From contig SCQD01000217.1 in assembly GCA_004299145.1 (NCBI GenBank), positions 1-38,180 on the forward strand: 38,180 nt of DNA. Reading direction: 5' to 3'. A program made the position numbers and the translations under genes. This document shows, one piece after another, positions 16,501-23,294 of this stretch. The notes under the pieces were generated by a model. The model did not search any database. It was not told the DNA's origin and saw nothing but the letters and a program-made list of their open reading frames with translations. This DNA is from Methylococcaceae bacterium (GTDB taxonomy: Bacteria; Pseudomonadota; Gammaproteobacteria; Methylococcales; Methylococcaceae). How positions within the stretch are numbered: position 1 is the stretch's first letter; every line of letters starts with the position of its first letter.

Positions 16501-17200
16501 CCCAATCGACCGAAGACCAGTCGGTGACTGTGGTCAAATCAACAGGATTCGTGGTGGTAGCGGTGGTCGTGGTCGTAGTAGTGGTTATCCCTGTCGTCGT
16601 TGTTCCTGTGGTGGTAGGCCCTGTAGTAAGCCCAGTTGTAGTGGTGCCTGTGGTAGTAAACCCGCTGGTGGTAAAACCGGTGGTGGTATACAAAGCATGG
16701 CTCAGCATGGACATGCCCGACACGGTGAACGGCAACACCGTTTCGATGGGGCCGCTGCTGTATTCCAAATCCCAATCTCCGTCCAACGCAATGGGGCCGG
16801 TTTGATCCACGGATGCGGCGACATCCGCTCCCAAAGCCGCCGATAAGGTATCGACCAAGCCACGCCCCGCCTCGTCGGACGCCACCGAACAGCCGTACAG
16901 CAATACATCCGCGCCGGGAGCCAGGTGTGAAGCAATGGCGGCCAGTGCGTCCTGGTGCAGCGGCAAATCAGCGCTGGTAATTGCGCCTGACCCCAGGGAC
17001 AGCGAATGCGCGCTGCCATGGCTGATCAGATGAATGGCCGATAGATCGCTGTAGCCATCCAGCGCATCGGCCAGCAATTGCAGGCCGTCGCCGGATGACG
17101 GCAATAAAATGACCGGGATATCGGGGCTGAGCCCGGCGGCCAGGGTTTTAAAATCGGTAACTTTAGGGTCAACAATAATGACTTCGTTAAACGATGACAT
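13562..17200 (-). CDS. Large RTX protein 2 with DUF4347 head and Trp repeats
   Basis: The 1212-residue product starts with a DUF4347 domain (residues 5-155): VIIVDPKVTDFKTLAAGL, the HLISHGS motif with His61, the DVLLYGCSVA motif with Cys104, and DVAASVDQTGP with DGDWDLEYSSG. The His and Cys are placed like the dyad of caspase/clostripain-fold peptidases. A Thr/Gly-rich linker (about 170-215) leads to about 10 Trp repeats (DPTQYQxIDWGLVNFTDFNN), the same cap as in the sister genes (PTSYQELDVNYVNWNDLGNDVW), RTX super-repeats of 47 residues (DSIGDSLNGGAGNDSVTG), and a shared strand-rich tail. AGAGG 7 nt before the ATG supports the start. DUF4347 domains usually sit at the N-terminus of giant RTX adhesins. 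Confidence 0.9.
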   Translation of the reverse strand: MSSFNEVIIVDPKVTDFKTLAAGLSPDIPVILLPSSGDGLQLLADALDGYSDLSAIHLISHGSAHSLSLGSGAITSADLPLHQDALAAIASHLAPGADVLLYGCSVASDEAGRGLVDTLSAALGADVAASVDQTGPIALDGDWDLEYSSGPIETVLPFTVSGMSMLSHALYTTTGFTTSGFTTTGTTTTGLTTGPTTTGTTTTGITTTTTTTTATTTNPVDLTTVTDWSSVDWGSVDFNNFDTDPNLYQTVDWGQVNFTDFNNDPTLYQSVDWGQVNFTDFNNDPTQYETIDWGQVDFTDFNTDPTQYDTVDWGLVNFTDFNNDPTQYQTIDWGLVNFTDFNNDPTQYQAIDWGLVDFTDFNNDPTQYQDINWGYVNFTDFNNDPTQYLAIDWGLVNFTDFNLDPTQYQDIDWGNVQFNEFGTDVDQWDAVDWGVVQWTEFEPTSYQELDVNYVNWNDLGNDVWDNVDMGYFDFQDISWNDLTYNAVQDFSTDTSDIVWDFTADEGNDKALFGAGDDTANLGKGFDWFDGGAGGDSADGGSGLDSLDGGDGNDTLDGGGDADSLGGGTGDDSADGGTGSDTLDGGEGRDSLFGDDGTDTVAGENADTISSGAGDDYDCGGSGADSVAGGDGNDTIYGETTAVITSVGTADDSDTLDGGSGNDSVSGGIGGDSLSGGTGRDSLFGDTGDDTLAGGTDAIGDSLDGGTGNDSVTGATGNDTIAGGTGRDSLFGGDGSDTVTGGTDNIGDSLNGGNGNDSVTGAGGNDTITGGTGRDSLFGGAGGDTVTGGTDNIGDSLNGGNGNDSVTGAGGNDTISGGVGRDALFGGAGSDTITGGSANDTVGDSLDGGSGNDSVTGAGGNDTISGGTGRDSLFGGDGGDTVTGGTDSIGDSLNGDGGNDSVTGAGGNDTISGGIGRDSLFGGDGGDTVTGGTDSIGDSLNGGAGNDSVTGAGGNDTISGGTGRDSLFGGDGGDTVTGGTDSIGDSLNGGAGNDSVTGAGGNDTISGGTGRDSLFGGDGGDTVTGGTDSIGDSLNGGTGNDSVTGATGNDTITGGTGRDSLFGGDGDDTITGGTDTAGDSLVGGKGEDTIIGNAGNDTIIGDDGSDSLMGAAGNDSINAGTGGDVVDGGAGNDTINLSGDDTRDVVRISGVSGDDQILGFDVKGPVQDFIDIPNGENVVDTTQVGGNVVVDLGSGDTLTILGVTELQISDNIG
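13790..15690 (-). repeat. RTX super-repeat array of gene 2
   Basis: About eight units of 47 residues (141 bp) with the pattern DSIGDSLNGGAGNDSVTG then AGGNDTISGGTGRDSLFGG. One unit is of the ANDTVGDSL type that dominates half the units of gene 1. Several neighbouring units are almost identical at DNA level. Confidence 0.85.
15860..16540 (-). repeat. Trp-repeat array of gene 2 (~10 units of 60 bp)
   Basis: Ten regular 20-residue units run from TDWSSVDWGSVDFNNF to DAVDWGVVQWTEF. Unlike in gene 1 all units are of one length and no dimer pattern is visible. Confidence 0.9.
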
Positions 17201-17310
17201 GACAAAACCTCTGTTGAAAAATCAAACGATAAGATGAATTTGTGAAATTTTTGCGCCAGACACAAGGATGAGTTCGCGGTTTGCGGTTCCACGATAAACG
17301 CCATAGCCGT

Positions 17311-17340
17311 AAAAAAGCGAGAGGTTCTTCACGCGCTACC
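17311..17340 (-). promoter_or_regulatory. Conserved leader element upstream of RTX gene 2
   Basis: Leftward the sequence reads GCGCGTGAAG, ACCTCTCGC, six T residues, then ACGGCTATGGCG. It shares the GTGAAG-CTCTCG-T run-TATG order with the RTX gene 1 leader and lies about 110 nt before the start codon. The stem (GCG/CGC with one mismatch) is weak. Confidence 0.4.
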
Positions 17341-17487
17341 CCGGTAAATGGCGCAGCATCCCCGTTCATCAAGCCCATCAGCGCAAACCTAGGCGTTTAT
17401 TGTTACACAACACGTTGTGAATCCAAGCTATGCTTGGTTGTGGCTTAAACCCAAGGATTGTCGATTCATTGTAAAAACTGGCGCAAT

Positions 17488-17525
17488 AAAAAAGGGAGCG
17501 GGCGGAATGCCTGCTCCCTTTGTTT
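17488..17525 (-). terminator. Rho-independent terminator of RTX gene 3
   Basis: Leftward, AAAGGGAGCAGGC pairs with GCCCGCTCCCTTT across an attcc loop, followed by TTTATTG. It lies about 20 nt past the stop. Confidence 0.85.
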
Positions 17526-17542
17526 TTCCTTCGACGAGTCGA

Positions 17543-20515
17543 CTATCCGATGTTGTCGCTGATTTGCTGCTCAGTGACGCCAACGATGGTCAGCGAGTCG
17601 CCGCTGCCCAGATCGACAATAACGTTTCCACCATCCTGGGTGGTGCCGTAGGTATCGCCGGCCGGTATGTCGATGTAATCCTGGGTGCCGCCGGTAACGT
17701 CGAAGCCCACGATCTGGTCATCGCCCGAGACGCCGGAAACCTGGATGGTGTCCGTGGTATCGTCACCGCCGACGTTGATGGTGTCGTTGCCGACACCGCC
17801 ATTGATGGTGTCTGCGCCGTTGCCACCAGCCAGGCTGTCGTTACCACCTGCGCCGGTGACGGAGTCGTTGCCGTCGCCGCCGTTCAGGCTGTCGCCGATG
17901 GCGTCGGTGCCGCCGCTGATAACGTCGTTGCCGGCGCCGCCGGACAGCGAGTCGTGGCCGGTGCCGCCCGTCAGCGTATCGCTGCCGCCCGCGCCGGTGA
18001 CGGAGTCGTTGCCGTCGCCGCCGTTCAGGCTGTCGCCGATGGCGTCGGTGCCGCCGCTGATAACGTCGTTGCCGGCGCCGCCGGACAGCGAGTCGTGGCC
18101 GGTGCCGCCATTCAAGGTATCGCTGCCGCCCGCGCCGGTGACGGAGTCGTTGCCGTCGCCGCCGTTCAGGTTGTCGCCGATGGCGTCGGTGCCGCCGCTG
18201 ATAACGTCGTTGCCGGCGCCGCCGGACAGCGAGTCGTGGCCGGTGCCGCCCGTCAGCGTATCGCTGCCGCCTGCGCCGGTGACAGAGTCGTTGCCGTCGC
18301 CGCCGTTCAGGCTGTCGCCGATGGCGTCGGTGCCGCCGCTGATAACGTCGTTGCCGGCGCCGCCGGACAGCGAGTCATGGCCGGTGCCGCCCGTCAGGGT
18401 ATCACTGCCGCCTGCCCCGGTGACGGAATCGTTGCCGACGCCGCCGTTCAGGCTGTCGCCGAGGGTGTCGGTGCCGCCGGTGATGACGTCGTTGCCGGCG
18501 CCGCCGGACAGCGAGTCGTGGCCGGTGCCGCCCGTCAGCGTATCACTGCCGCCTGCGCCGGTGACGGAGTCGTTGCCGACGCCGCCGTTCAGGCTGTCGC
18601 CGAGGGTGTCGGTGCCGCCGCTGATGACGTCGTTGCCGGCACCGCCGGACAGCGAGTCATGGCCGGTGCCGCCCGTCAGGGTATCACTGCCGCCTGCCCC
18701 GGTGACGGAGTCGTTGCCGGCACCGCCGTTCAGGCTGTCGCCGATGGCGTCTGTACCGCCGACGATGGTGTCGCCGCCTGCGCCGCCAAACAGTGAGTCA
18801 CGGCCCGAACCACCGGTCAAAGTATCGCTGCCGGCCGCGCCGGTGACCGAGTCATTGCCCGTGCCGCCATTCAGGCTGTCGCCGATGGAATCTGTGCCGC
18901 CGACGATGGTATCGCTGCCCGAGCCGCCAAGCAGCGAGTCGCGGCCCGTGCCGCCGGACAGACTGTCGCCGCCGATGCCGCCGGAAACCGAGTCGTTGCC
19001 GTCGCCGCCATCCAAGGTGTCGCTGTCGTCCGCCGTGCCTACGCCGGTAATGACCGTGGTATTTTCGCCATAGATGGTATCGTTGCCCGCGCCGCCATCG
19101 ACGCTATCGGCGCCGGAACCGCCATAGTCGTAATCGTCGCCGGCTCCGCTGGAAATGGTGTCGGCATTTTCACCGACTACCGTATCGGTGCCGTCATCAC
19201 CGAACAGCGAGTCGCGACCGTCGCCACCGTCCAGGGTATCCGAGCCGGTGCCGCCATCAACGCTGTCATCGCCCGTGCCGCCGCCCACGCTATCAGCGTC
19301 GGCTCCGCCGTCCAGGCTGTCGTTGCCCGTACCGCCATCCAGGGAGTCGAGGCCAGCGCCGCCGTCTGCGGTATCGCTGCCGTCACCGCCGTCGAACAAG
19401 TCGAAGCCCTTGCCCAGAATGGCTTGGTCGTTACCCGCGCCAAACACGGCTTTGTCGTTGCCTTCGTCGGTCGTAAAGTCCACGTCGTGCGAACCGCTAT
19501 CCGTCGAGAAATCCTGGGTGGTTTTGTAGGTAATGGCATCCCAGGAAATATCCTCGAAATTAAAATTACCCATGTCCACGTTGTCCCAAACGTCGCCGCC
19601 CAGATCATTCCAGTTGACCAGGTTGATATCCAGTTCCTGATAAGAAGTCGGCTGGAATTCATTCCACTGGACATTGCCCCAGTCGACGCTGTCCCAGCGC
19701 GTGGGATCCGTGCCGAACTCATTGAATTGGACTTCTCCCCAGTCGACGTTTTGATACTGCGTGGTATCGGTATTGAAGTCGGTAAAATCGACTTTACCCC
19801 AATCGATGGTTTCGTACTGCGTGGGGTCGTTGTTGAAGTCGGTAAAATCAACCTTACCCCAGTCTACATTGTCATATTGCGTGGGATTGCTGTTAAAGTC
19901 GGTAAAATTGACTTGATCCCAGTTGACGTTGTCATATTGCGTAGGATTGTTGTTGAAGTCAGTGAAGTTTACGTTGCCCCAATCGACCGATTGGTAAAGC
20001 GTAGGGTCCGTATTAAAAGTATCGAAATTGACCGCACCCCAGTCTACCGTTTGATAAAGGGTGGGATCGGTAGAGAAGTTATTAAAATCAACCGAGTTCC
20101 AGTCGACCGAAGACCAATCGGTTACTGTGGTCAAATCAGGCGGTTGGGTATTGGAATCGGTGGTTTGATTGGGATCGGTCGTCACGTTGGGGTCCGTGGT
20201 GACGTTGGGGTCGGTCGTCACATTGGGGTCCGTGGTGACGTTGGGGTCGGTCGTCACATTGGGGTCCGTGGTGACGTTGGGATCGGTTGTCACATTGGGG
20301 TCCGTGGTGAGGTTGGGATCGGTCGTGACGTTGGGGTCCGTGGTGACGTTGGGGTCCGTGGTGACGTTGGGATCGGTCGTGACGTTAGGGTCCGTGGTGA
20401 CGTTAGGGTCGGTTGTCACGTTGGGGTCCGTGGTGACGTTGGGATCGGTCGTCACATTGGGATCGGTTGTCACGTTAGGGTCTGTGGTGACGTTGGGGTC
20501 GGTAGTGGGGTCCAT
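17543..20515 (-). CDS. Large RTX protein 3 with hexapeptide head and Trp repeats
   Basis: The 990-residue product opens with MDP and 19 copies of a hexapeptide TTDPNV (one with L and the last with Q in the sixth position), filling residues 4-117. Then come about seven Trp repeats (DPTQYETIDWGKVDFTDFNT type), the shared cap (PTSYQELDINLVNWNDLGGDVW), an RTX block of 47-residue units (DAIGDSLNGGDGNDSVTG then GGSDTLTGGTGHDSLSGG), and a tail nearly identical to gene 1 (DTIQVSGVSGDDQIVGFDV, SLTIVGVTEQQISDNIG). AGAGG 6 nt before the ATG supports the start. No Sec signal is present; type I export is likely. The head is probably extended and surface-exposed. Function unknown. Confidence 0.9.
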   Translation of the reverse strand: MDPTTDPNVTTDPNVTTDPNVTTDPNVTTDPNVTTDPNVTTDPNVTTDPNVTTDPNVTTDPNVTTDPNLTTDPNVTTDPNVTTDPNVTTDPNVTTDPNVTTDPNVTTDPNVTTDPNQTTDSNTQPPDLTTVTDWSSVDWNSVDFNNFSTDPTLYQTVDWGAVNFDTFNTDPTLYQSVDWGNVNFTDFNNNPTQYDNVNWDQVNFTDFNSNPTQYDNVDWGKVDFTDFNNDPTQYETIDWGKVDFTDFNTDTTQYQNVDWGEVQFNEFGTDPTRWDSVDWGNVQWNEFQPTSYQELDINLVNWNDLGGDVWDNVDMGNFNFEDISWDAITYKTTQDFSTDSGSHDVDFTTDEGNDKAVFGAGNDQAILGKGFDLFDGGDGSDTADGGAGLDSLDGGTGNDSLDGGADADSVGGGTGDDSVDGGTGSDTLDGGDGRDSLFGDDGTDTVVGENADTISSGAGDDYDYGGSGADSVDGGAGNDTIYGENTTVITGVGTADDSDTLDGGDGNDSVSGGIGGDSLSGGTGRDSLLGGSGSDTIVGGTDSIGDSLNGGTGNDSVTGAAGSDTLTGGSGRDSLFGGAGGDTIVGGTDAIGDSLNGGAGNDSVTGAGGSDTLTGGTGHDSLSGGAGNDVISGGTDTLGDSLNGGVGNDSVTGAGGSDTLTGGTGHDSLSGGAGNDVITGGTDTLGDSLNGGVGNDSVTGAGGSDTLTGGTGHDSLSGGAGNDVISGGTDAIGDSLNGGDGNDSVTGAGGSDTLTGGTGHDSLSGGAGNDVISGGTDAIGDNLNGGDGNDSVTGAGGSDTLNGGTGHDSLSGGAGNDVISGGTDAIGDSLNGGDGNDSVTGAGGSDTLTGGTGHDSLSGGAGNDVISGGTDAIGDSLNGGDGNDSVTGAGGNDSLAGGNGADTINGGVGNDTINVGGDDTTDTIQVSGVSGDDQIVGFDVTGGTQDYIDIPAGDTYGTTQDGGNVIVDLGSGDSLTIVGVTEQQISDNIG
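17770..19460 (-). repeat. RTX super-repeat array of gene 3
   Basis: About 7.5 units of 47 residues (141 bp). Units 5-8 of the array are nearly identical and differ from the gene 1 and gene 2 units by shared changes (GHDSLSGG in place of GRDSLFGG), a sign of homogenisation within the gene. Confidence 0.85.
19640..20130 (-). repeat. Trp-repeat array of gene 3 (~7 units of 60 bp)
   Basis: Seven or eight 20-residue units of the same type as in genes 1 and 2, from TDWSSVDWNSVDFNNF to WDSVDWGNVQWNEF. The shortest of the three arrays. Confidence 0.9.
20160..20510 (-). repeat. 18-bp tandem repeat encoding TTDPNV
   Basis: Nineteen 18-bp units encode the hexapeptide. On the plus strand, two synonymous variants (gtcggtcgtcac and gtccgtggtgac, each followed by rttggg) tend to alternate, giving a 36-bp higher-order unit in part of the array. 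Loss or gain of units keeps the frame. Confidence 0.9.
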
Positions 20516-21088
20516 GATAAGCCTCTGTATAAGTTAATTGGAGTTAATGTAATTATAATGGGGTTCTCTCTGCGATATGTTTCATGGTTTGCGTACTATG
20601 ATGTATTCATGGATCTGGCTCCAAGTCTGCGGTGGAATTGCGATTGTCGGCTCCAGAATAGACAGTATGCTCGTGTAAAAGCGATAACTGCCTCACAGTT
20701 TGTTGCTCGAGTTGTTTGATAATGTTTCGTTAAGTAATTTGTAACACAGCTGTAATATTGCGCAATTTAATTATTCTTTAATAAAAACTCCGGTTTTGCA
20801 AACCAGAAAACGGTTTTGTGTGGCGTATTGAAAACCTATGGGCATAGGTCAGGCAAACCCGGTTATCCGGCTTGAAATTTGACGGTTATTGTGGGTTGCG
20901 TTTGCTGTATACGCCGGAGATTCGGCGAATTTATTGCGGGGATGGTGGCTTGCTTTTCGCCAAGAAAAGCAAGCAAGGGCAGTGTGCGGGGATAAATAAA
21001 ACTCCCCAGATGCTCAAGGGTGAGCATCCGGGGAATGTCTTGGGCGGTGGCGCCGGATTCCGAGGGGTTCCAGCGCTGCGCGCCGGTT
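20516..21088. other. 573-nt intergenic region upstream of RTX gene 3
   Basis: No protein gene is seen. The AT-rich part (20520-20800) next to RTX gene 3 should hold its promoter; a TATAAT lies at about 20555-20560 on the minus strand but without a good -35. A perfect 11-bp hairpin (gcttgcttttc, loop gccaa) is at 20948-20974, and the RTX gene 4 terminator is at 20993-21034. Confidence 0.55.
20993..21034 (-). terminator. Terminator of RTX gene 4
   Basis: A 12-bp stem with one mismatch (21003-21015 with 21022-21034, loop aagggt) is followed leftward by AGTTTTATTTATC. It lies about 55 nt past the stop. Confidence 0.75.
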
Positions 21089-22000
21089 TTACATCAGGTT
21101 GAAATACCCATCGCCGGAGGTTGCATCCAACTGCAGGTGGGACAGGTTCACGCCCACCAAGTTGATGGCGTCGCTGCCGGCCAGATGGATGGTGGTGCCG
21201 GAGTGAGTCGACTGCAGGCTGTAATCGCTGCTGTTGAATACGCCGTCGCTGTTCTGATCGACCAAGTGCAGCTGATCGCCCAGGGCGAAGTCTTTGACCA
21301 CGTCTTTGCCGCTGCCGGTGTTGCCGAAGTCGAACAAATCCGATCCCGTTCCGCCGGTCAGCACGTCGTTGCCCAGTCCGCCGGCCAGGCTGTCAGTGCC
21401 GGCATTGCCATTCAACCTGTCGTTGCCGCTGCCGCCGTCTTCGTTGTCGTTGCCCAAGCCGCCGATCAGATTGTCGGCGCCGGCCCCGCCCGACAAGTCG
21501 TCATTGCCGTCGCCGCCGTCTTCCCTGTCGTTGCCGTCGCCGCCGATGAGATTGTCCAGCCCGCTGCCGCCGCTCAATTTGTCATTGCCGGTGCCGCCGT
21601 CCACCATATCGTCACCGATGCCGCCGGTCAGGTTGTCGTTGCCTATATCGCCGGCCAGGTGGTCGTTGCCTTCGCCGCCGTCGGTGTTGTCGTTGCCGTT
21701 GCCGCCGTTCAGGCTGTCGTCGCCCAGGCCGCCGAACAAGTGGTCATTGCCTTCGCCGCCGTCGGTGTTGTCGTCGCCGTTGCCGCCGTTCAGGCTGTCG
21801 TCGCCCAGGCCACCGAATAAGTGGTCGTTGCCTTCGCCGCCTTCTGCGTTGTCGTTGCCGTTGCCGCCGTCCAAGCTGTCGTCACCCAAGCCGCCAAGCT
21901 GGATGTCGTTGCCGTCGGTGCCCATTTCATTGTCGGCGCCGTCGGTGCCGCCTTCGCTTTCGTGGGTAAAGTTAAGTTTGTAAGCATCGCGCATGGTCAT
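21089..22000 (-). CDS. Smaller RTX calcium-binding protein 4
   Basis: The 303-residue product begins MTMRDAYKLNFTHESEGG and moves straight into about 20 RTX nonapeptides (GGxGDDSLNGGNGNDNxDGGEGNDHLFGG), partly as 36-residue repeats. It ends with a serralysin-like secretion region: SDLFDFGNTGSGKDVVKDF, ALGDQLHLVDQNSDGVF, TTIHLAGSDAINLVGVNLSHL. GGAG 8 nt before the ATG at 22000 chooses this start over longer frames. No enzymatic domain or Trp repeat is present, so it differs from its three larger neighbours and has a different C-terminal tail. Type I secretion is likely; it may be a small accessory or calcium-buffering surface protein. It lies 188 nt downstream of queG. Confidence 0.88.
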   Translation of the reverse strand: MTMRDAYKLNFTHESEGGTDGADNEMGTDGNDIQLGGLGDDSLDGGNGNDNAEGGEGNDHLFGGLGDDSLNGGNGDDNTDGGEGNDHLFGGLGDDSLNGGNGNDNTDGGEGNDHLAGDIGNDNLTGGIGDDMVDGGTGNDKLSGGSGLDNLIGGDGNDREDGGDGNDDLSGGAGADNLIGGLGNDNEDGGSGNDRLNGNAGTDSLAGGLGNDVLTGGTGSDLFDFGNTGSGKDVVKDFALGDQLHLVDQNSDGVFNSSDYSLQSTHSGTTIHLAGSDAINLVGVNLSHLQLDATSGDGYFNLM

Positions 22001-22187
22001 GTTGGTTGCTCCAGAGTTTGTCAAATAAAAAGGGATGAAGCCGTGGCCGAATGATGTCCCGGCCATGCATTCCATAAGGCAGTAAACATGCCAATTCGGC
22101 GTATCCGCGTTAATGCACTGAAATAACACGATATTATTTTCCAGATCGGGCGGCGTCAGACCGGCGGGAGTGCGCGCCGGTGCTGGG

Positions 22188-23294
22188 TTACGCAGAAAGC
22201 GGAAACAATTTTTGCGGTGTTGCGCCGGCAGGACGGTCGTGCCGCTGCAAGGCCCAATCCACGTGTTCCCGCACCATGGCCGAAGGATGATCGCGCCGGC
22301 TGAGCAGCGCGGCTATCGTTGCCGGCGTGGCGGCGGCATTGCCCAGCGCCACGGCGAGATTGCGCAGCCAGCGTTCGTGGCCGATGCGGCGGATGGGCGA
22401 GCCTTCGCTGCGCCGTAAAAATTCGGCCTCGTCCCAGGCAAATAAATCCACCAAATTTGATGCTTCCAGCGCGTGGCGCGGCAAGAAATCCGTCTCACGG
22501 GTGAGTTGGGCAAAGCGGTTCCACGGGCAGACCAGTTGGCAGTCGTCGCAGCCGTAAATGCGGTTGCCGATGGCCGGGCGTAGTGCTGGCGGAATCGCTC
22601 CGGCCAATTCGATGGTCAGGTAGGAAATGCAGCGGCGTGCGTCCAGCAGGTATGGGGCGATGATGGCCTGGGTGGGGCAGACCTCCAGGCAGGCCCGGCA
22701 GGTGCCGCAGTGGGAGAGGGAGGGTGTATCGGTGGGTAAAGGCAGGTCCGTATAGATTTCGCCCAGAAAAAACCAGGAGCCGGCGCGCGGGGCGATGAGA
22801 TTGGTGTGCTTGCCGATCCAGCCCAGGCCGGCGTGCTGCGCCAGCGGTTTTTCCAGTACCGGCGCGCTGTCGCAAAACACCCGGTAGCCGAACGGGCCGG
22901 CGTGGTCCTCGATTGTTTTTGCCAGCTTTTGCAGGCGTTGCCGCAGCAGCTTGTGATAATCGCGGCCCAGCGCATAACGCGATACATAGGCTTTGCCGCT
23001 GTCGCTCAACACCGCCGCCGCGCCGGCAAGGCCGTGCGGCAAATAATCCATGCGCGCGCTGATTACCCGCAGCGTGCCCGGCACCAGTTGCTCCGGCCGG
23101 CTGCGTTTTGCGCCGTGGCGCTGCATATAGTCCATTTCGCCGTGCAAGCCCTGCGCCAGCCAAACCGACAAGCGCTGTTCAGCCTGGCTCAAATCGATGC
23201 CGGCAATGCCGACGCCCTGAAAACCCAGGGTTTTACCCCAGGTTTTGATGAGTTCGGCGAGTCGTGGGTAATCGGGGGTGGTCACTCCATTCAC
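22188..23294 (-). CDS. queG: Epoxyqueuosine reductase QueG
   Basis: QueG reduces epoxyqueuosine in tRNA to queuosine with a cobalamin cofactor and two [4Fe-4S] clusters. The 368-residue product has the QueG N-terminus (LIKTWGKTLGFQGVGIAGID), the conserved YALGRDYHK and VFCDSAPVLEKPLA segments, HAGLGWIGKHTNLI, and the ferredoxin cysteines HCGTCRACLEVCPTQAI, RRCISYLTIE and GCDDCQLVCPWN. C-terminal HEAT-like helices follow (LRNLAVALGNA, MVREHVDWAL). The start is a GTG directly after the TAA of the EamA gene, so translation is probably coupled. Length is normal. Confident identification. Confidence 0.95.
   Translation of the reverse strand: MNGVTTPDYPRLAELIKTWGKTLGFQGVGIAGIDLSQAEQRLSVWLAQGLHGEMDYMQRHGAKRSRPEQLVPGTLRVISARMDYLPHGLAGAAAVLSDSGKAYVSRYALGRDYHKLLRQRLQKLAKTIEDHAGPFGYRVFCDSAPVLEKPLAQHAGLGWIGKHTNLIAPRAGSWFFLGEIYTDLPLPTDTPSLSHCGTCRACLEVCPTQAIIAPYLLDARRCISYLTIELAGAIPPALRPAIGNRIYGCDDCQLVCPWNRFAQLTRETDFLPRHALEASNLVDLFAWDEAEFLRRSEGSPIRRIGHERWLRNLAVALGNAAATPATIAALLSRRDHPSAMVREHVDWALQRHDRPAGATPQKLFPLSA

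Larger units (their letters stand above)
17201..17542. other. Intergenic region between RTX genes 2 and 3
   Basis: This 342-nt stretch contains the terminator of RTX gene 3 (17488-17525) and the leader of RTX gene 2 (17201-17400). No protein gene is seen. The leader has a hairpin-plus-T-run element at 17311-17340 related to that of RTX gene 1. Confidence 0.7.

Noticed and set aside
12984-17400. Cyclic di-GMP riboswitch in the RTX leaders
   Set aside because: The leaders are partly alike, but the conserved GEMM core motifs and tetraloop-receptor pairing are not seen.
9340-19460. CRISPR array as explanation of the regular repeats
   Set aside because: Repeats are contiguous, in frame and coding for RTX or Trp units, with no unique spacers and no cas genes.
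21089-22000. RTX protein 4 as a serralysin-type protease
   Set aside because: Only the C-terminal RTX and secretion region is similar; there is no HExxH zinc-protease domain.
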